From Paenibacillus sp. OVF10 (GTDB lineage Bacteria; Bacillota; Bacilli; Paenibacillales; Paenibacillaceae): a stretch of 64,000 bases of DNA. Position numbers and translations under genes: made by a program. How positions within the stretch are numbered: position 1 is the first letter of the stretch; every line of letters begins with the position of its first letter. The notes under the pieces were generated by a model. It was not told the DNA's origin. It worked only from the letters and a program-made list of their open reading frames with translations, and searched no databases. Where the stretch lies: positions 1,116,001 through 1,180,000 of the forward strand of contig CP094668.1 of assembly GCA_022836915.1 (NCBI GenBank), given 5' to 3'. Positions 49,122-58,009 of this stretch are shown here, in pieces.

Positions 49122-50273
49122 ATGGGAAGTATTAATGAAAAAGAACAACTTAGCGAGAATAACATTTTGCAATCTTCTGAGGATGTGGAATATCTTGTTC
49201 GCAGTGTGCAGAAACTGTTGGAAGAGCCTGACGCAGTAATACAATCTTGGGAAGTTGAACCCATCAATCCGGGACGTCTTAATTTCACCACATCAGGTAT
49301 TTATCGAATTCGTGGAACAGCTACTGCAGCTGGAGCATTACTATCATGGTCACTTATCTTGAAATGTATCAAACCGGACTCAGCAGAGAAGGAAGATGTT
49401 ACATACCATAACTATTGGAAAAGAGAAGCTGAGATATTCTCATCAGGAATACTGGATCATTTGCCGGGACGTATCATAGCTCCGCGTTGTTTCTCTGTAC
49501 AGTACAGATTGGACCACACTATTGGGTTGTGGATGGAAGATGTGTCTCGTCATTCGAAGTGTGATCATGTCTGGCCCCTGGATGATTGGGGATGGATTGC
49601 GGAACGCCTTGGTGAGTTTCACGGAGCCTATCTGACGGGAGCCCCATTACCTCAACAAGAATGGATCTGCCTGAGTTGGCTCAAATCTTGGGTTAGGGGA
49701 TGTCGTCAGTATGCTCCTGTAATCCAAAAGCAAGCCCATTCAATCTGGCAGTGGTTCAACCAATATAGCGAGCAGTTGGACAAGGTTATAAATACACTGG
49801 ACCAATTACCACGAGTATTGTCACATCAGGATTTGGGGCAAGGCAATATATTTATGCCAACAGAACGTCTGGACGATAGCGTACTTACTCTTATTGATTG
49901 GCAATTCATGAGTATTTCTGGTGTTGGTGAAGAATTAGGAAAGCTATTTGGAGTTAATGCAAGTTTGGGTCATATTGCAGCAGAGGACATATTTACAGCT
50001 AAAGAGGAAATGTTCGATCGCTACATGTATGGACTTCGGACAGCGGGGTGGATGGGCGATGAAAGACTTGCAAGGTACGGCTACTGTGTCGCCATTGCAG
50101 CTCGAAGTATGTGGGAAGTCCCTGAGTGGTTGAAATGGGTGGAACAGTCCCAGTCTGTTTCAGATATTAATGATGAGTTTAATCGGAAAATGAGTGTCCG
50201 TAGTCAGATCATTACTCTTCAGATAGAGATGTCATTCGAGGCAGCTGAACTATCTCATGCTCTATTTAATTAG
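49122..50273 (+). CDS. aminoglycoside/choline phosphotransferase-like (APH) protein
   Basis: 383 residues from ATG 49122 after AGGAGGGG. The kinase-like fold has the catalytic loop VLSHQDLGQGNIFM (H-x-D-x4-N) and the metal motif LIDWQFMSISGVGEELGKLF. These active-site residues are intact, so it is likely an active small-molecule kinase. Known drug-resistance APH enzymes are shorter and not obviously close, so resistance is not claimed. Confidence 0.8.
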   Translation: MGSINEKEQLSENNILQSSEDVEYLVRSVQKLLEEPDAVIQSWEVEPINPGRLNFTTSGIYRIRGTATAAGALLSWSLILKCIKPDSAEKEDVTYHNYWKREAEIFSSGILDHLPGRIIAPRCFSVQYRLDHTIGLWMEDVSRHSKCDHVWPLDDWGWIAERLGEFHGAYLTGAPLPQQEWICLSWLKSWVRGCRQYAPVIQKQAHSIWQWFNQYSEQLDKVINTLDQLPRVLSHQDLGQGNIFMPTERLDDSVLTLIDWQFMSISGVGEELGKLFGVNASLGHIAAEDIFTAKEEMFDRYMYGLRTAGWMGDERLARYGYCVAIAARSMWEVPEWLKWVEQSQSVSDINDEFNRKMSVRSQIITLQIEMSFEAAELSHALFN

Positions 50274-50317
50274 GTAGGGATTCATCCATTTTTAATAAAA
50301 TATCAGAATACTCTTGA

Positions 50318-50334
50318 ATACCCCCATGGGGTAT
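50318..50334. promoter_or_regulatory. CsoR operator upstream of csoR
   Basis: ATACCCCCATGGGGTAT, a GC-rich palindrome of the TACCCC-N-GGGGTA type bound by CsoR, located 38 bp before the csoR start. A matching site lies in front of copA (51135-51151). Confidence 0.8.
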
Positions 50335-50371
50335 GTTACTCTTAGAAAAGAACGAAAGAAAAGGGGTGTTC

Positions 50372-50776
50372 ATGATGGATCATCAGAGCCATCCCGAGGA
50401 ACCTTTGCAATCCTCCAAGTCCGATTCAACGGAAGCTTTGACTACAGTTCAAGAAGAAGCGGTATCCTGTCATGCCGAGGGCAGTGATGGGAAGCATGTG
50501 CGCAAGAGTCACCATTCGCAGGAGATGAAGAGTAACCTGGTTTCTCGTTTGAACCGTGTGGAAGGTCAGATTCGCGGGATCAAAGGATTGATCGAGAAGG
50601 ATACGTATTGTGATGATGTGCTGACGCAGATTGCGGCGGCTCAGTCTGCTCTTAATTCAGTAGGCAAACTTTTGCTTGAAGGCCATATGAAGAGCTGTAT
50701 CGTTGAGCGTATTCAGGCTGGTGAACATGAGGTTGTGGATGAACTGCTGGTTACGATGCGGAAGTTAATGAAGTAA
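50372..50776 (+). CDS. csoR: copper-sensing repressor CsoR
   Basis: 134 residues, with a 50-residue polar N-terminal extension before the conserved part (NLVSRLNRVEGQIRGIKGLI). The copper ligands are Cys80, His105 and Cys109 (TYCDDVLTQIAAAQSAL; LLEGHMKSCIVERI), the C-H-C pattern of CsoR with the spacing of the B. subtilis protein. Without copper it represses; Cu(I) binding releases DNA. Operator-like sites precede csoR and copA. The extension contains extra His and Cys residues (SCHAEGSDGKHVRKSHH). Confidence 0.92.
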   Translation: MMDHQSHPEEPLQSSKSDSTEALTTVQEEAVSCHAEGSDGKHVRKSHHSQEMKSNLVSRLNRVEGQIRGIKGLIEKDTYCDDVLTQIAAAQSALNSVGKLLLEGHMKSCIVERIQAGEHEVVDELLVTMRKLMK

Positions 50777-50834
50777 GCTGAATCAATTCACCTATTTAAT
50801 TTATCATTTAATATACCCCAAGGAGGAATTTACA

Positions 50835-51035
50835 ATGTCTAATGTTACGTTGAACGTTACGGGAATGTCTTGCAATCACTGTGTGAAGTCGGTTGAAGAA
50901 GCTGTGAAGAATACCGGTGCGAGTGGTAAGGTTGATCTGGCAGCGGGAACAGTAGCGGTGGAATATGATGAGCAGACGGTGAACGTGGATCAGATCAAAG
51001 CTGCGATTGAAGATCAGGGATACGATGTAGTCTAA
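50835..51035 (+). CDS. copZ: copper chaperone CopZ
   Basis: 66 residues after AAGGAGG. A single heavy-metal-associated domain with the Cu(I) motif GMSCNHCVKSVEEAV and the conserved end GYDVV. It carries copper to the exporter CopA. It lies between csoR and copA, 58 bp after csoR. Confidence 0.94.
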   Translation: MSNVTLNVTGMSCNHCVKSVEEAVKNTGASGKVDLAAGTVAVEYDEQTVNVDQIKAAIEDQGYDVV

Positions 51036-51045
51036 CGGGATCACA

Positions 51046-51114
51046 GGCTTAAACCGAACATGCTCATGGGCGAAAAAGAGGTCAGAGTACCTTTTTCCAA
51101 GAGTCAGGTTTAAG
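51046..51114 (+). terminator. nested hairpin between copZ and copA
   Basis: Outer arms AGGCTTAAACC and GGTTTAAGCCT enclose a second stem GAAAAAGAGGT/ACCTTTTTCC, followed by AATTTT. It may terminate copZ transcription or stabilise its 3' end. copA then has its own operator. Confidence 0.6.
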
Positions 51115-51134
51115 CCTAATTTTCTGTCTGATAT

Positions 51135-51151
51135 ATACCCCTTGGGGGTAT
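51135..51151. promoter_or_regulatory. CsoR operator upstream of copA
   Basis: ATACCCCTTGGGGGTAT, nearly identical to the site before csoR, 48 bp before the copA start. Confidence 0.8.
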
Positions 51152-51198
51152 AGTGGGTGCGACATACAATAAATTGAATCGACATGAAAGGAGCTGAC

Positions 51199-53741
51199 AT
51201 GATGGATAACTCAACGAATAAACCAATGGATAGATCATCCGAACCCACACCAATGCCACCTATGGCAGAAGCACCAGGACTGAAGGCAACACTTCACATC
51301 ACGGGGATGACCTGTGCTGCGTGTTCGACACGAGTGGAGAAGGGATTGACCCGCATGGAAGGGGTACATGAGGCCAATGTGAACCTTGCGATTGAACAGG
51401 CAACCGTATCTTATGATCCGAAGACAACCAACGTGAATGCGTTGCGGGATAAAGTAGAGGCTCTTGGCTACGGTACGGTGTCCGAATCAGTTGATTTGAA
51501 CATCACCGGTATGACGTGTGCCGCCTGTTCTGCCCGGATTGAAAAAGGTCTTTCCCGACTACCGGGGGTATCTCAGGCGAATGTTAATCTGGCGCTGGAA
51601 ACAGGGCATATAGAATATGCCGCTGGTGCATTGAAACCTTCGGATATTACCGCCAAGATCAAGCAGATGGGCTACGGTGCTGAACTACAATTGACGCAAG
51701 AAGAGACCACATCGGTTCGTGAACGTGAGCTGCAACGCAAAAGTGGAAATGGATGATCTCTGCGTTGTTATCGATTCCTTTGCTGTGGGCAATGGTGGGG
51801 CATTTCTCGTTCACATCCGGAATCTATGTCCCAGATCTGTTCATGAACCCTTGGTTCCAGCTGATTCTGGCAACGCCAGTACAGTTCGTGATTGGATGGC
51901 AATTCTATGTGGGGGCATACAAAGCCTTACGTAACGGCAGTGCCAATATGGACGTTCTCGTGGCACTGGGTACCAGCGCAGCGTTTTTCTACAGTCTGTA
52001 TCTGACGTTATCCAGTGGGTACTTACCTTCTACGACGACGATGGATCACGGCGCAATGGGAACGAGCACAGCCGCCATGCCTTCGGTAGAACTCTATTAT
52101 GAGACAAGTGCAATTCTAATTACGTTAATTTTACTGGGAAAATGGTTCGAAGCTGTGGCGAAAGGTCGCTCTTCACAGGCGATCAAAAGCCTGATCGAAC
52201 TGGCTCCACGTGAAGCCCGTGTCATCCGTGACGGACAGGAAGTTATGGTTCCTGCCGCTTATGTTGCGGTGGGTGACTTGGTTCTGGTGAAGCCGGGTGA
52301 TAGCATCCCGGTGGATGGTATTGTTGAAGAAGGCCAATCCTCAGTAGATGAATCCATGCTTAGTGGAGAGAGCCTTCCCGTGGATAAAAAACCGGGAGAT
52401 GCCGTTACAGGTGCTACGCTGAACAAAAATGGGGTATTACGACTTCGTGCGACCCGAGTGGGATCGGACACGGCTTTGTCCCAGATTATTAAAGTAGTCG
52501 AGCAAGCTCAGGGCTCCAAAGCACCGATCCAGCGGATTGCAGATGTCATATCGGGTATATTTGTTCCGATTGTCGTGGGTATTGCCGCGCTGACATTCTT
52601 GATCTGGTATCTGTTTGCAAGTCCAGGTGACTTCGCTGGTTCCCTTGAAAAAGCGATTGCCGTGCTTGTCATTGCCTGTCCATGTGCACTGGGGCTGGCA
52701 ACACCGACCTCTGTCATGGCTGGATCAGGACGTGCGGCTGAATATGGCATTCTGTTCAAGGGCGGCGAACATCTGGAGTCGGCACAACAGATTCAGACCG
52801 TGGTGCTCGACAAAACAGGTACAGTAACCCAAGGTAAACCCGTCCTTACTGATGTTGTTACGGCTCCGAATTGGACGGAATCCGATCTGCTTGAGCGAGT
52901 GGGAGCGGCCGAACAGAGTTCCGAGCATCCGCTGGCAGAGGCGATTGTTGCGGGTATACGTGCCAAGGGTCTGGAGTTAACCCCAACAGAGAAGTTTGAG
53001 AACATACCGGGATACGGCGTGCGAGCTTCATTAAAAGGACAGGAAATTCTGGTCGGCACACGGCGGTTGCTTGCGGATGAACAGGTGAATGTCTCAGAGG
53101 AAACTGTTCAGCAAATGAACAGACTAGAAGAGCAGGGACGTACAGCGATGTTGGTTGCGGTGGATGGTCAGTGGGCAGGTATCGTGGCTGTGGCTGATAC
53201 CATCAAGGATACCTCTCGAGAAGCCATAGGTCGTCTTCAGGCGATGGGGATCGATGTTATCATGATCACGGGAGACAATGAGCGAACAGCTCGCGCTGTA
53301 GCAGAACAAGCAGGGATCGGTAAAGTTCTGGCTGAGGTTCTGCCGGAAGGCAAAGCAGCGGAAGTGAAGAAACTTCAGGAGAGTGGCCTGAAAGTTGCGA
53401 TGGTAGGTGACGGCATTAATGATGCTCCGGCACTTGCTACTGCTGATATTGGGATGGCCATCGGAACAGGAACGGATGTAGCGATGGAAGCGGCGGATAT
53501 TACGTTGATGCGTGGTGATCTGAACAGCATTGCAGATGCGATTGAGATGAGCCGGCGCACGATGGGTAACATCAAACAAAACCTGTTCTGGGCACTCGGA
53601 TACAACGTTATTGGTATTCCCATTGCGGCAGTTGGCTTCTTGGCTCCATGGCTGGCAGGGGCGGCGATGGCGTTCAGCTCCGTGTCGGTTGTACTGAATT
53701 CGCTGCGTCTGCAACGCATGAAGCTAAAGAGAAGTGAATAA
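51199..53741 (+). CDS. copA: Cu(I)-exporting P-type ATPase CopA (one frame break)
   Basis: About 847 residues after repair; ATG 51199 follows AAAGGAG. Two metal-binding domains each with GMTCAACS (Cys39/Cys42 and about Cys113/Cys116), eight membrane segments, the translocation motif [20 protein letters not shown], actuator motif [12 protein letters not shown], phosphorylation site [23 protein letters not shown] and hinge [18 protein letters not shown]. The frame breaks near 51741 in an A run; one added A gives [15 protein letters not shown]. It pumps copper out and forms the export branch opposite the ycnJ import branch found 20 kb away. Confidence 0.94.
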
Positions 53742-53802
53742 CTGACCTTTGTTTGGAGATATATTCAACGCCTCATTGTCAATGAAGTGAGGATGAATAA
53801 AT

Positions 53803-53834
53803 ACGCGGTTCGCTGCGGCGGACCGTGTTTTTTT
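53803..53834 (+). terminator. terminator after copA
   Basis: ACGCGGTTCGC pairs, with G-T wobbles, with GCGGACCGTGT and is followed by a T run. The remaining 53835-54025 has no gene. Confidence 0.75.
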
Positions 53835-54025
53835 GTTGAGAAAAATACAGTCTAGTCATCAGAAAGTTACATCCTGAATTGCTAGTCTATATGTGCTTTT
53901 CTTCGGGAAAAGGGCAGTGTAATGCTCTTTTGTGAAAATGGATCGATTGTATTCATGAATAAAGCTTACGTTTTCTGAATTTTTCAAAAATGAGTTGACA
54001 ATATGGACATATTCACATAAAATTT

Positions 54026-54054
54026 AAACGATCGTTTGATTCAAACAACTGTTT
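54026..54054. promoter_or_regulatory. twin AAAC-N4-GTTT sites, probable TetR operator
   Basis: AAACGATCGTTT (54026-54037) and AAACAACTGTTT (54043-54054) repeat at a 17-bp interval, 42 bp before the ABC-2 exporter gene. The TetR gene lies downstream of the exporter, so autoregulation of the whole unit is likely. Confidence 0.6.
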
Positions 54055-54095
54055 AAATCAAATTAGAACTATTTGAGTAATGGAGGACACCTTTT

Positions 54096-55256
54096 ATGTT
54101 ACAGGCTTTACGTACATTGTTTAAAAAACCGCCAGTGATTGTAGGGATCGTAACAGCACTTATGTTCCAAGTGATCTTTAGCGTGATCTGGATGACCGCA
54201 TATTCGGGAGTAAACGACCGCACGAAGGAATTGACGGTTGCGATTGTGAATGAGGACGGCGAAATGTCCAAAGGAATTGCAGATTCCCTTGCAGGAACAC
54301 TGCCTTTCCACACCGTATCTAATCTGAGTGCGGCTGAAGCGTTGGACCAGCTGAATCATCACCAAGTACACATGGTGCTCGATATCCCGGCTGGATTTAA
54401 CGAATTGCTTCAGACGGCTGGCTCAACCGCCGAGATTAAATACACCATTAATGAAGCGAACCCGGTTACGATCAAAAGCATGATGCAAGGTGTATCACAA
54501 AGTGTGACAAACACAATTAACAAACAAGCTACAGCACAAGGGGTACAGACAGTGTTGACCGCTTCAGGCGCGCCTGCCGAACAGGCTGCTGAAGCCGCTA
54601 CAAACCTGACTACCCGAGTGGAAGGAACGACAACGTCCATCAACCCGGTTAACGGGATGAATAATCAGATGGTGCCAATGATGATGGTACTGGCTTCCTA
54701 TGTAGGTGCCATGATCATGGGGATGAACCTCCAGACAGCCATGGGTATGCTGTCATCTACCTATTCCCGATTGACTTTGTTTGGCGCGAGAGTAGTCATT
54801 AACGTGGGTTCTGCATTGGTCGTTTCCTTGCTGGGATCATCGCTGATCGTGGCACTGGGAGGACAGATTGCACAAGGATTCGTTGCATTCTGGTTGTTCC
54901 AGGCGCTCTTCCTGTGCACGTTCATGTTCTTCTCCCAGTTTTTCCTGATCTGCTTCGGACCAGCAGGAAGTCTGTTCAACATCATCTCACTGTCCTTGCA
55001 ACTGGTATCTTCCGGCGCAATGGTACCGCGTGAATTGCTGAACAGTTTCTATAGCGGCATTGGGCAGTACCTGCCTGCAACATACGCCGTTCAGGGTATT
55101 CTGAGCGTGCAGTTGGGAGGCCCAGGAGTTCAGTCTGCTGCGGGCTCTATCGTGATTGTATTGTTGGTTGCCGTTGCGTTGTCACTGGTCGTGACGTTGT
55201 TGAAAAAACAACGCATGCCAGCTATGGCTCCAAGCCCTGCTCAAGCAAACAACTAA
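54096..55256 (+). CDS. ABC-2-type membrane transport protein (YhgE/Pip-DUF3533-like)
   Basis: 386 residues after TGGAGGAC. One N-terminal membrane helix (PPVIVGIVTALMFQVIFSVI), an extracytoplasmic domain of about 170 residues (LTVAIVNEDGEMSKGIADSL; INEANPVTIKSMMQGV), and five to six C-terminal helices including LLNSFYSGIGQYLPATYAVQ. This layout is that of ABC-2 exporter permeases that act without a dedicated ATPase in the same gene. It probably exports a lipophilic compound or drug under control of the TetR gene that follows. Confidence 0.78.
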   Translation: MLQALRTLFKKPPVIVGIVTALMFQVIFSVIWMTAYSGVNDRTKELTVAIVNEDGEMSKGIADSLAGTLPFHTVSNLSAAEALDQLNHHQVHMVLDIPAGFNELLQTAGSTAEIKYTINEANPVTIKSMMQGVSQSVTNTINKQATAQGVQTVLTASGAPAEQAAEAATNLTTRVEGTTTSINPVNGMNNQMVPMMMVLASYVGAMIMGMNLQTAMGMLSSTYSRLTLFGARVVINVGSALVVSLLGSSLIVALGGQIAQGFVAFWLFQALFLCTFMFFSQFFLICFGPAGSLFNIISLSLQLVSSGAMVPRELLNSFYSGIGQYLPATYAVQGILSVQLGGPGVQSAAGSIVIVLLVAVALSLVVTLLKKQRMPAMAPSPAQANN

Positions 55257-55292
55257 TACAGCAGATGCATACCACTGCATCATAGGATAGGA

Positions 55293-55326
55293 CAAGCACC
55301 CCGATGATTTTCATCGGGGTGCTTGG
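55293..55326 (+). terminator. terminator after the ABC-2 exporter gene
   Basis: CAAGCACCCCGATGA and TCATCGGGGTGCTTG form a perfect 15-bp stem around TTT. No long T run follows, so read-through into tetR is possible. Confidence 0.75.
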
Positions 55327-55411
55327 TGTAATATAATAGACAGATGAATCGCTGGCTGCAGTCCTTGAGCTGGAGCGAATAAGATGAACGGACAAGAGGG
55401 AGCGGGACGGA

Positions 55412-56011
55412 ATGACGGAACCGGAGTTGGATATCAAAACGAGGATATTGCTTGCAGCCAAAAAGCTTTTTGCACAGCAAGGGTATGACGGGACGAGTGT
55501 TCGTCAAATATGTGATGAGGCAGGTGCCAATGTGTCGTTGGTGTCTTATCATTTTGGCGGCAAAGAAAAGGTGTTCGAAGCATTATTTGAGCATTTTTTC
55601 CCTGGGCATATGATGAACTCGCTGGCGGAAGAGTCGATGTCCTCGCCTGTGGAAGGTATCCGCCGAATTATTGGTGAAGTTGTGAAGTTCACGATGACGG
55701 ATCGGGAGATGAGCGATATTGTGCAGCTTGAAATTACACTTCGTACACATCGTACAGCTACCGTATTTCGTTTTCTAGACCCTGTATGGACCCGAGTGAG
55801 GGAACTGCTGCAAGAGGGTAAGGATCAGGGATTGTTCCAGGTCGAGTCCGTATCTTATGCGATGCTTCAGGTTATGGGCGTGGCTTTGGCGCACAAACGG
55901 GCCAAGAATTCACGATTTGGCTTTGATTATCAGGATATGAATACAGACGAGCTCGCTGAGCAGACGATTGAGTTCGTACTTCGAGGATTGGGAGTGAACC
56001 ACCATGAATGA
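55412..56011 (+). CDS. TetR-family transcriptional regulator
   Basis: 199 residues. The DNA-binding domain is classical: TRILLAAKKLFAQQGYDGTS followed by VRQICDEAGANVSLVSYHFG and GKEKVFEALFEHF. The C-terminal ligand domain resembles CecR-type (DUF1956) regulators. It overlaps the reductase gene by 8 bp. It probably binds the twin sites at 54026-54054. Confidence 0.88.
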   Translation: MTEPELDIKTRILLAAKKLFAQQGYDGTSVRQICDEAGANVSLVSYHFGGKEKVFEALFEHFFPGHMMNSLAEESMSSPVEGIRRIIGEVVKFTMTDREMSDIVQLEITLRTHRTATVFRFLDPVWTRVRELLQEGKDQGLFQVESVSYAMLQVMGVALAHKRAKNSRFGFDYQDMNTDELAEQTIEFVLRGLGVNHHE

Positions 56012-56747
56012 AACCATTGAGTTGATGATGAAACACCGTTCTGTACGCAAATTCAAGCCAGACCCGGTAAGTGAAGAGCAGCTTGCAGCCATCGTAGCGG
56101 CTGGGCAGATGGCTTCCTCTTCAAGTAGTGTGCAAGCATATACTGTAATTGCTGTGACTGACTTAGAGCAAAAAGCCAAGCTGGCTGAATTGGCAGGCAA
56201 TCAGGCCTACGTCAATGAATGCCCGGTGTTTCTCGTATGGTGTGCTGATCTGTATCGACTGAGTGATGCTGCGAAACGTCATCTTCCTGAAAAGGAATCG
56301 TACGCCGATTCAACCGAGAATTTCATGGTAGCCACGATTGATGCTGCATTGGCTTCCCAGAATGCTGCTCTTGCAGCAGAGTCGCTTGGTTTTGGAATCG
56401 TATATATCGGCGGGCTTCGGACCCGGATTGAGGAAGTAGCCGAGTTGTTGGGATTGCCGGAAGGGGTATATCCGGTGTATGGCATGTGTATTGGTGTTGC
56501 AGATCAGGAAACGGGGATTCGTCCACGTCTGCCACTGAATGCAGTTCTGCATCATAATCGCTATAATGCCGAGCAGAGCATCAAGGGTGTTGAGCAGTAT
56601 GATGAGACAACGACGGCCTACATGAAAGAACGGACTAACGGTGAAAGAACAACTCCATGGTCCGAACTGATGGCGAAGCGTCTGACTGAGCCGACAAGGT
56701 TGCAAGTGAGACCGTTCCTGGAAGGCAAAGGATTTTTGAAGCGTTAA
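56004..56747 (+). CDS. nfrA: NADPH-dependent FMN reductase/nitroreductase (NfrA-like)
   Basis: 247 residues. Nitroreductase fold of the NfrA/FRP type: MKHRSVRKFKPDPVSEEQLA, AGQMASSSSSVQAYTVIAVT, LGFGIVYIGGLRTRIEEVAE and GMCIGVADQETGIRPRLPLN. It transfers electrons from NADPH via FMN to flavins, nitro compounds or quinones. Coupling to a TetR regulator and exporter suggests a detoxification unit. Its stop codon touches the left end of dispersed repeat copy C. Confidence 0.88.
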   Translation: MNETIELMMKHRSVRKFKPDPVSEEQLAAIVAAGQMASSSSSVQAYTVIAVTDLEQKAKLAELAGNQAYVNECPVFLVWCADLYRLSDAAKRHLPEKESYADSTENFMVATIDAALASQNAALAAESLGFGIVYIGGLRTRIEEVAELLGLPEGVYPVYGMCIGVADQETGIRPRLPLNAVLHHNRYNAEQSIKGVEQYDETTTAYMKERTNGERTTPWSELMAKRLTEPTRLQVRPFLEGKGFLKR

Positions 56748-56965
56748 GTTGAACTGAAGGTAGTTACACTTGCCACTCCGATGACAGAACAACCTTCCGA
56801 TCGCTGTTATCCCCAGATTTTTTGATCCAATTTTTGTGAAGGTGAAAATCTGGTTATAGCGTATGCTTCCGATGTAGCTTTCTTTCAGAAAGCTTTTAGG
56901 CGAATGCCCTGCTTCCTCAGGTTATTTCTGTCCTCTACGTTCCTGTGTAAAAATTCAGTTCAACT
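56747..56965 (+). repeat. dispersed inverted-repeat element, copy C (most complete)
   Basis: 219 bp with perfect 12-bp terminal inverted repeats AGTTGAACTGAA and TTCAGTTCAACT. Inside, TTACAC pairs with GTGTAA, CAGAACAACC with GGTTATTTCTG, CCCCAGATTTT with GAAAATCTGG, and AGCTTTC-TTTCA-GAAAGCT forms a small hairpin. The whole element can fold into one long branched hairpin. No open reading frame is conserved in it. Confidence 0.87.
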
Positions 56966-56982
56966 GATATATATAGTAAATT

Positions 56983-57020
56983 AGAAGTCAGTCGGATCGA
57001 AACCGACTGGCTTCTTTGTG
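56983..57020 (+). terminator. terminator downstream of nfrA and repeat C
   Basis: AGAAGTCAGTCGG pairs with CCGACTGGCTTCT, with one mismatch, and is followed by TTGTG. It lies between convergent nfrA and tatD genes. Confidence 0.7.
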
Positions 57021-57082
57021 CTTTGTTGTAAAGTGCTGTGTTGGCAGGGCAAGCGAGAGTGCTTGCTGCTACCAGCTGGTAA

Positions 57083-57913
57083 TCAAGTTAAGCCATAGAA
57101 ACGCTTTGTGTTCTGATAAAAGAGACGGGCTGCCCGCTCGGTTCCCATGCCAGTGATCTCACTCCATGCCTGGATGACCTGTCTGGTCATGGCAGGGTGT
57201 GTCATTCGTCCCTGAAATGGTCCTTCGAAGGGCCAAGGTCCGTCGGTCTCGGCCATCACTTGTTCCGATGGATATTGCCGGGCGAGTTCGCGAATCTCTT
57301 CTTCATACAGAATATCCGGCGTGAAGGAAATGAAATAACCGTTGTCCGCCATGCGCCTTACGGTTTGGCGAGAACCTTTGAACCAGTGGAAATGAGCACG
57401 TCGGAACTGATATTGCTCCAGCAGATCACAGACGATATCGGCATCATCGTATACCGCATGAAGGACAAGTGGTTTGTTGTGCTTTTTGGCAAGTTGGATG
57501 AAACGTTCAAGCAGCTTGATATACCCGCTCTGATCGAAGTGCTGCCCTGCCTGCTCCGCTTCCTGACGATTGTAATAGGGAAGGCCGACTTCTCCTATGG
57601 CTGTGGCTTGTCCCATATGCTTCTCGATCCATTGGAAGAACAGGTCCATTTCTGCAACGGACGGTAGTTCCTGTTCCGGATGGAAACCGAAGGCCGGATA
57701 GATGTTGCGTGGATGTTGCTTTGCAAGCTCCAGGTTGGCCTGGGCAGAAGCGAGATTCATGGACACGGCGATGACTGCCTCGACTTGTTGAGACGGGAAA
57801 GATAGCAGCATCTCGCGTTGTTCGTCAGGGGTATACTGATCGAAGTGAATATGAGCATCAATTAATGGTGCAAAAGCTTGAGAATGCACGCGGGAATTCC
57901 TCCTTGTGGTCAT
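57083..57913 (-). CDS. TatD-family metal-dependent hydrolase
   Basis: 276 residues. Amidohydrolase/TatD motifs: LIDAHIHFDQYTPDEQREML (H-x-H), GFHPEQELPS, AIGEVGLPYYNRQE, PLVLHAVYDDADIVCDLLEQ and VMAETDGPWPFEGPF. Families of this type are DNases or quality-control nucleases. The metal-binding His, Glu and Asp residues are all present. It is not obviously linked in function to the thiamine genes on the same strand upstream, from which a terminator separates it. Confidence 0.87.
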   Translation of the reverse strand: MTTRRNSRVHSQAFAPLIDAHIHFDQYTPDEQREMLLSFPSQQVEAVIAVSMNLASAQANLELAKQHPRNIYPAFGFHPEQELPSVAEMDLFFQWIEKHMGQATAIGEVGLPYYNRQEAEQAGQHFDQSGYIKLLERFIQLAKKHNKPLVLHAVYDDADIVCDLLEQYQFRRAHFHWFKGSRQTVRRMADNGYFISFTPDILYEEEIRELARQYPSEQVMAETDGPWPFEGPFQGRMTHPAMTRQVIQAWSEITGMGTERAARLFYQNTKRFYGLT

Positions 57914-57981
57914 TTATATTCTAACTATGTTACGCAGAATTTCTTATGGTGGATCACCCAATAAAGGAAAATAATAACTTT

Positions 57982-58009
57982 AAAAACCCGCGCTATTATT
58001 ATAGGCGGG
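57982..58009 (-). terminator. terminator of the thiamine-precursor operon
   Basis: On the minus strand GCCCGCC pairs with GCGCGGGT and is followed by a T run. The stem begins inside the last codons of the ATPase gene. Confidence 0.75.

Noticed and set aside
49122..50273. APH-like protein as an aminoglycoside resistance enzyme
   Set aside because: Only the general kinase fold is supported; length and context give no sign of a resistance role.
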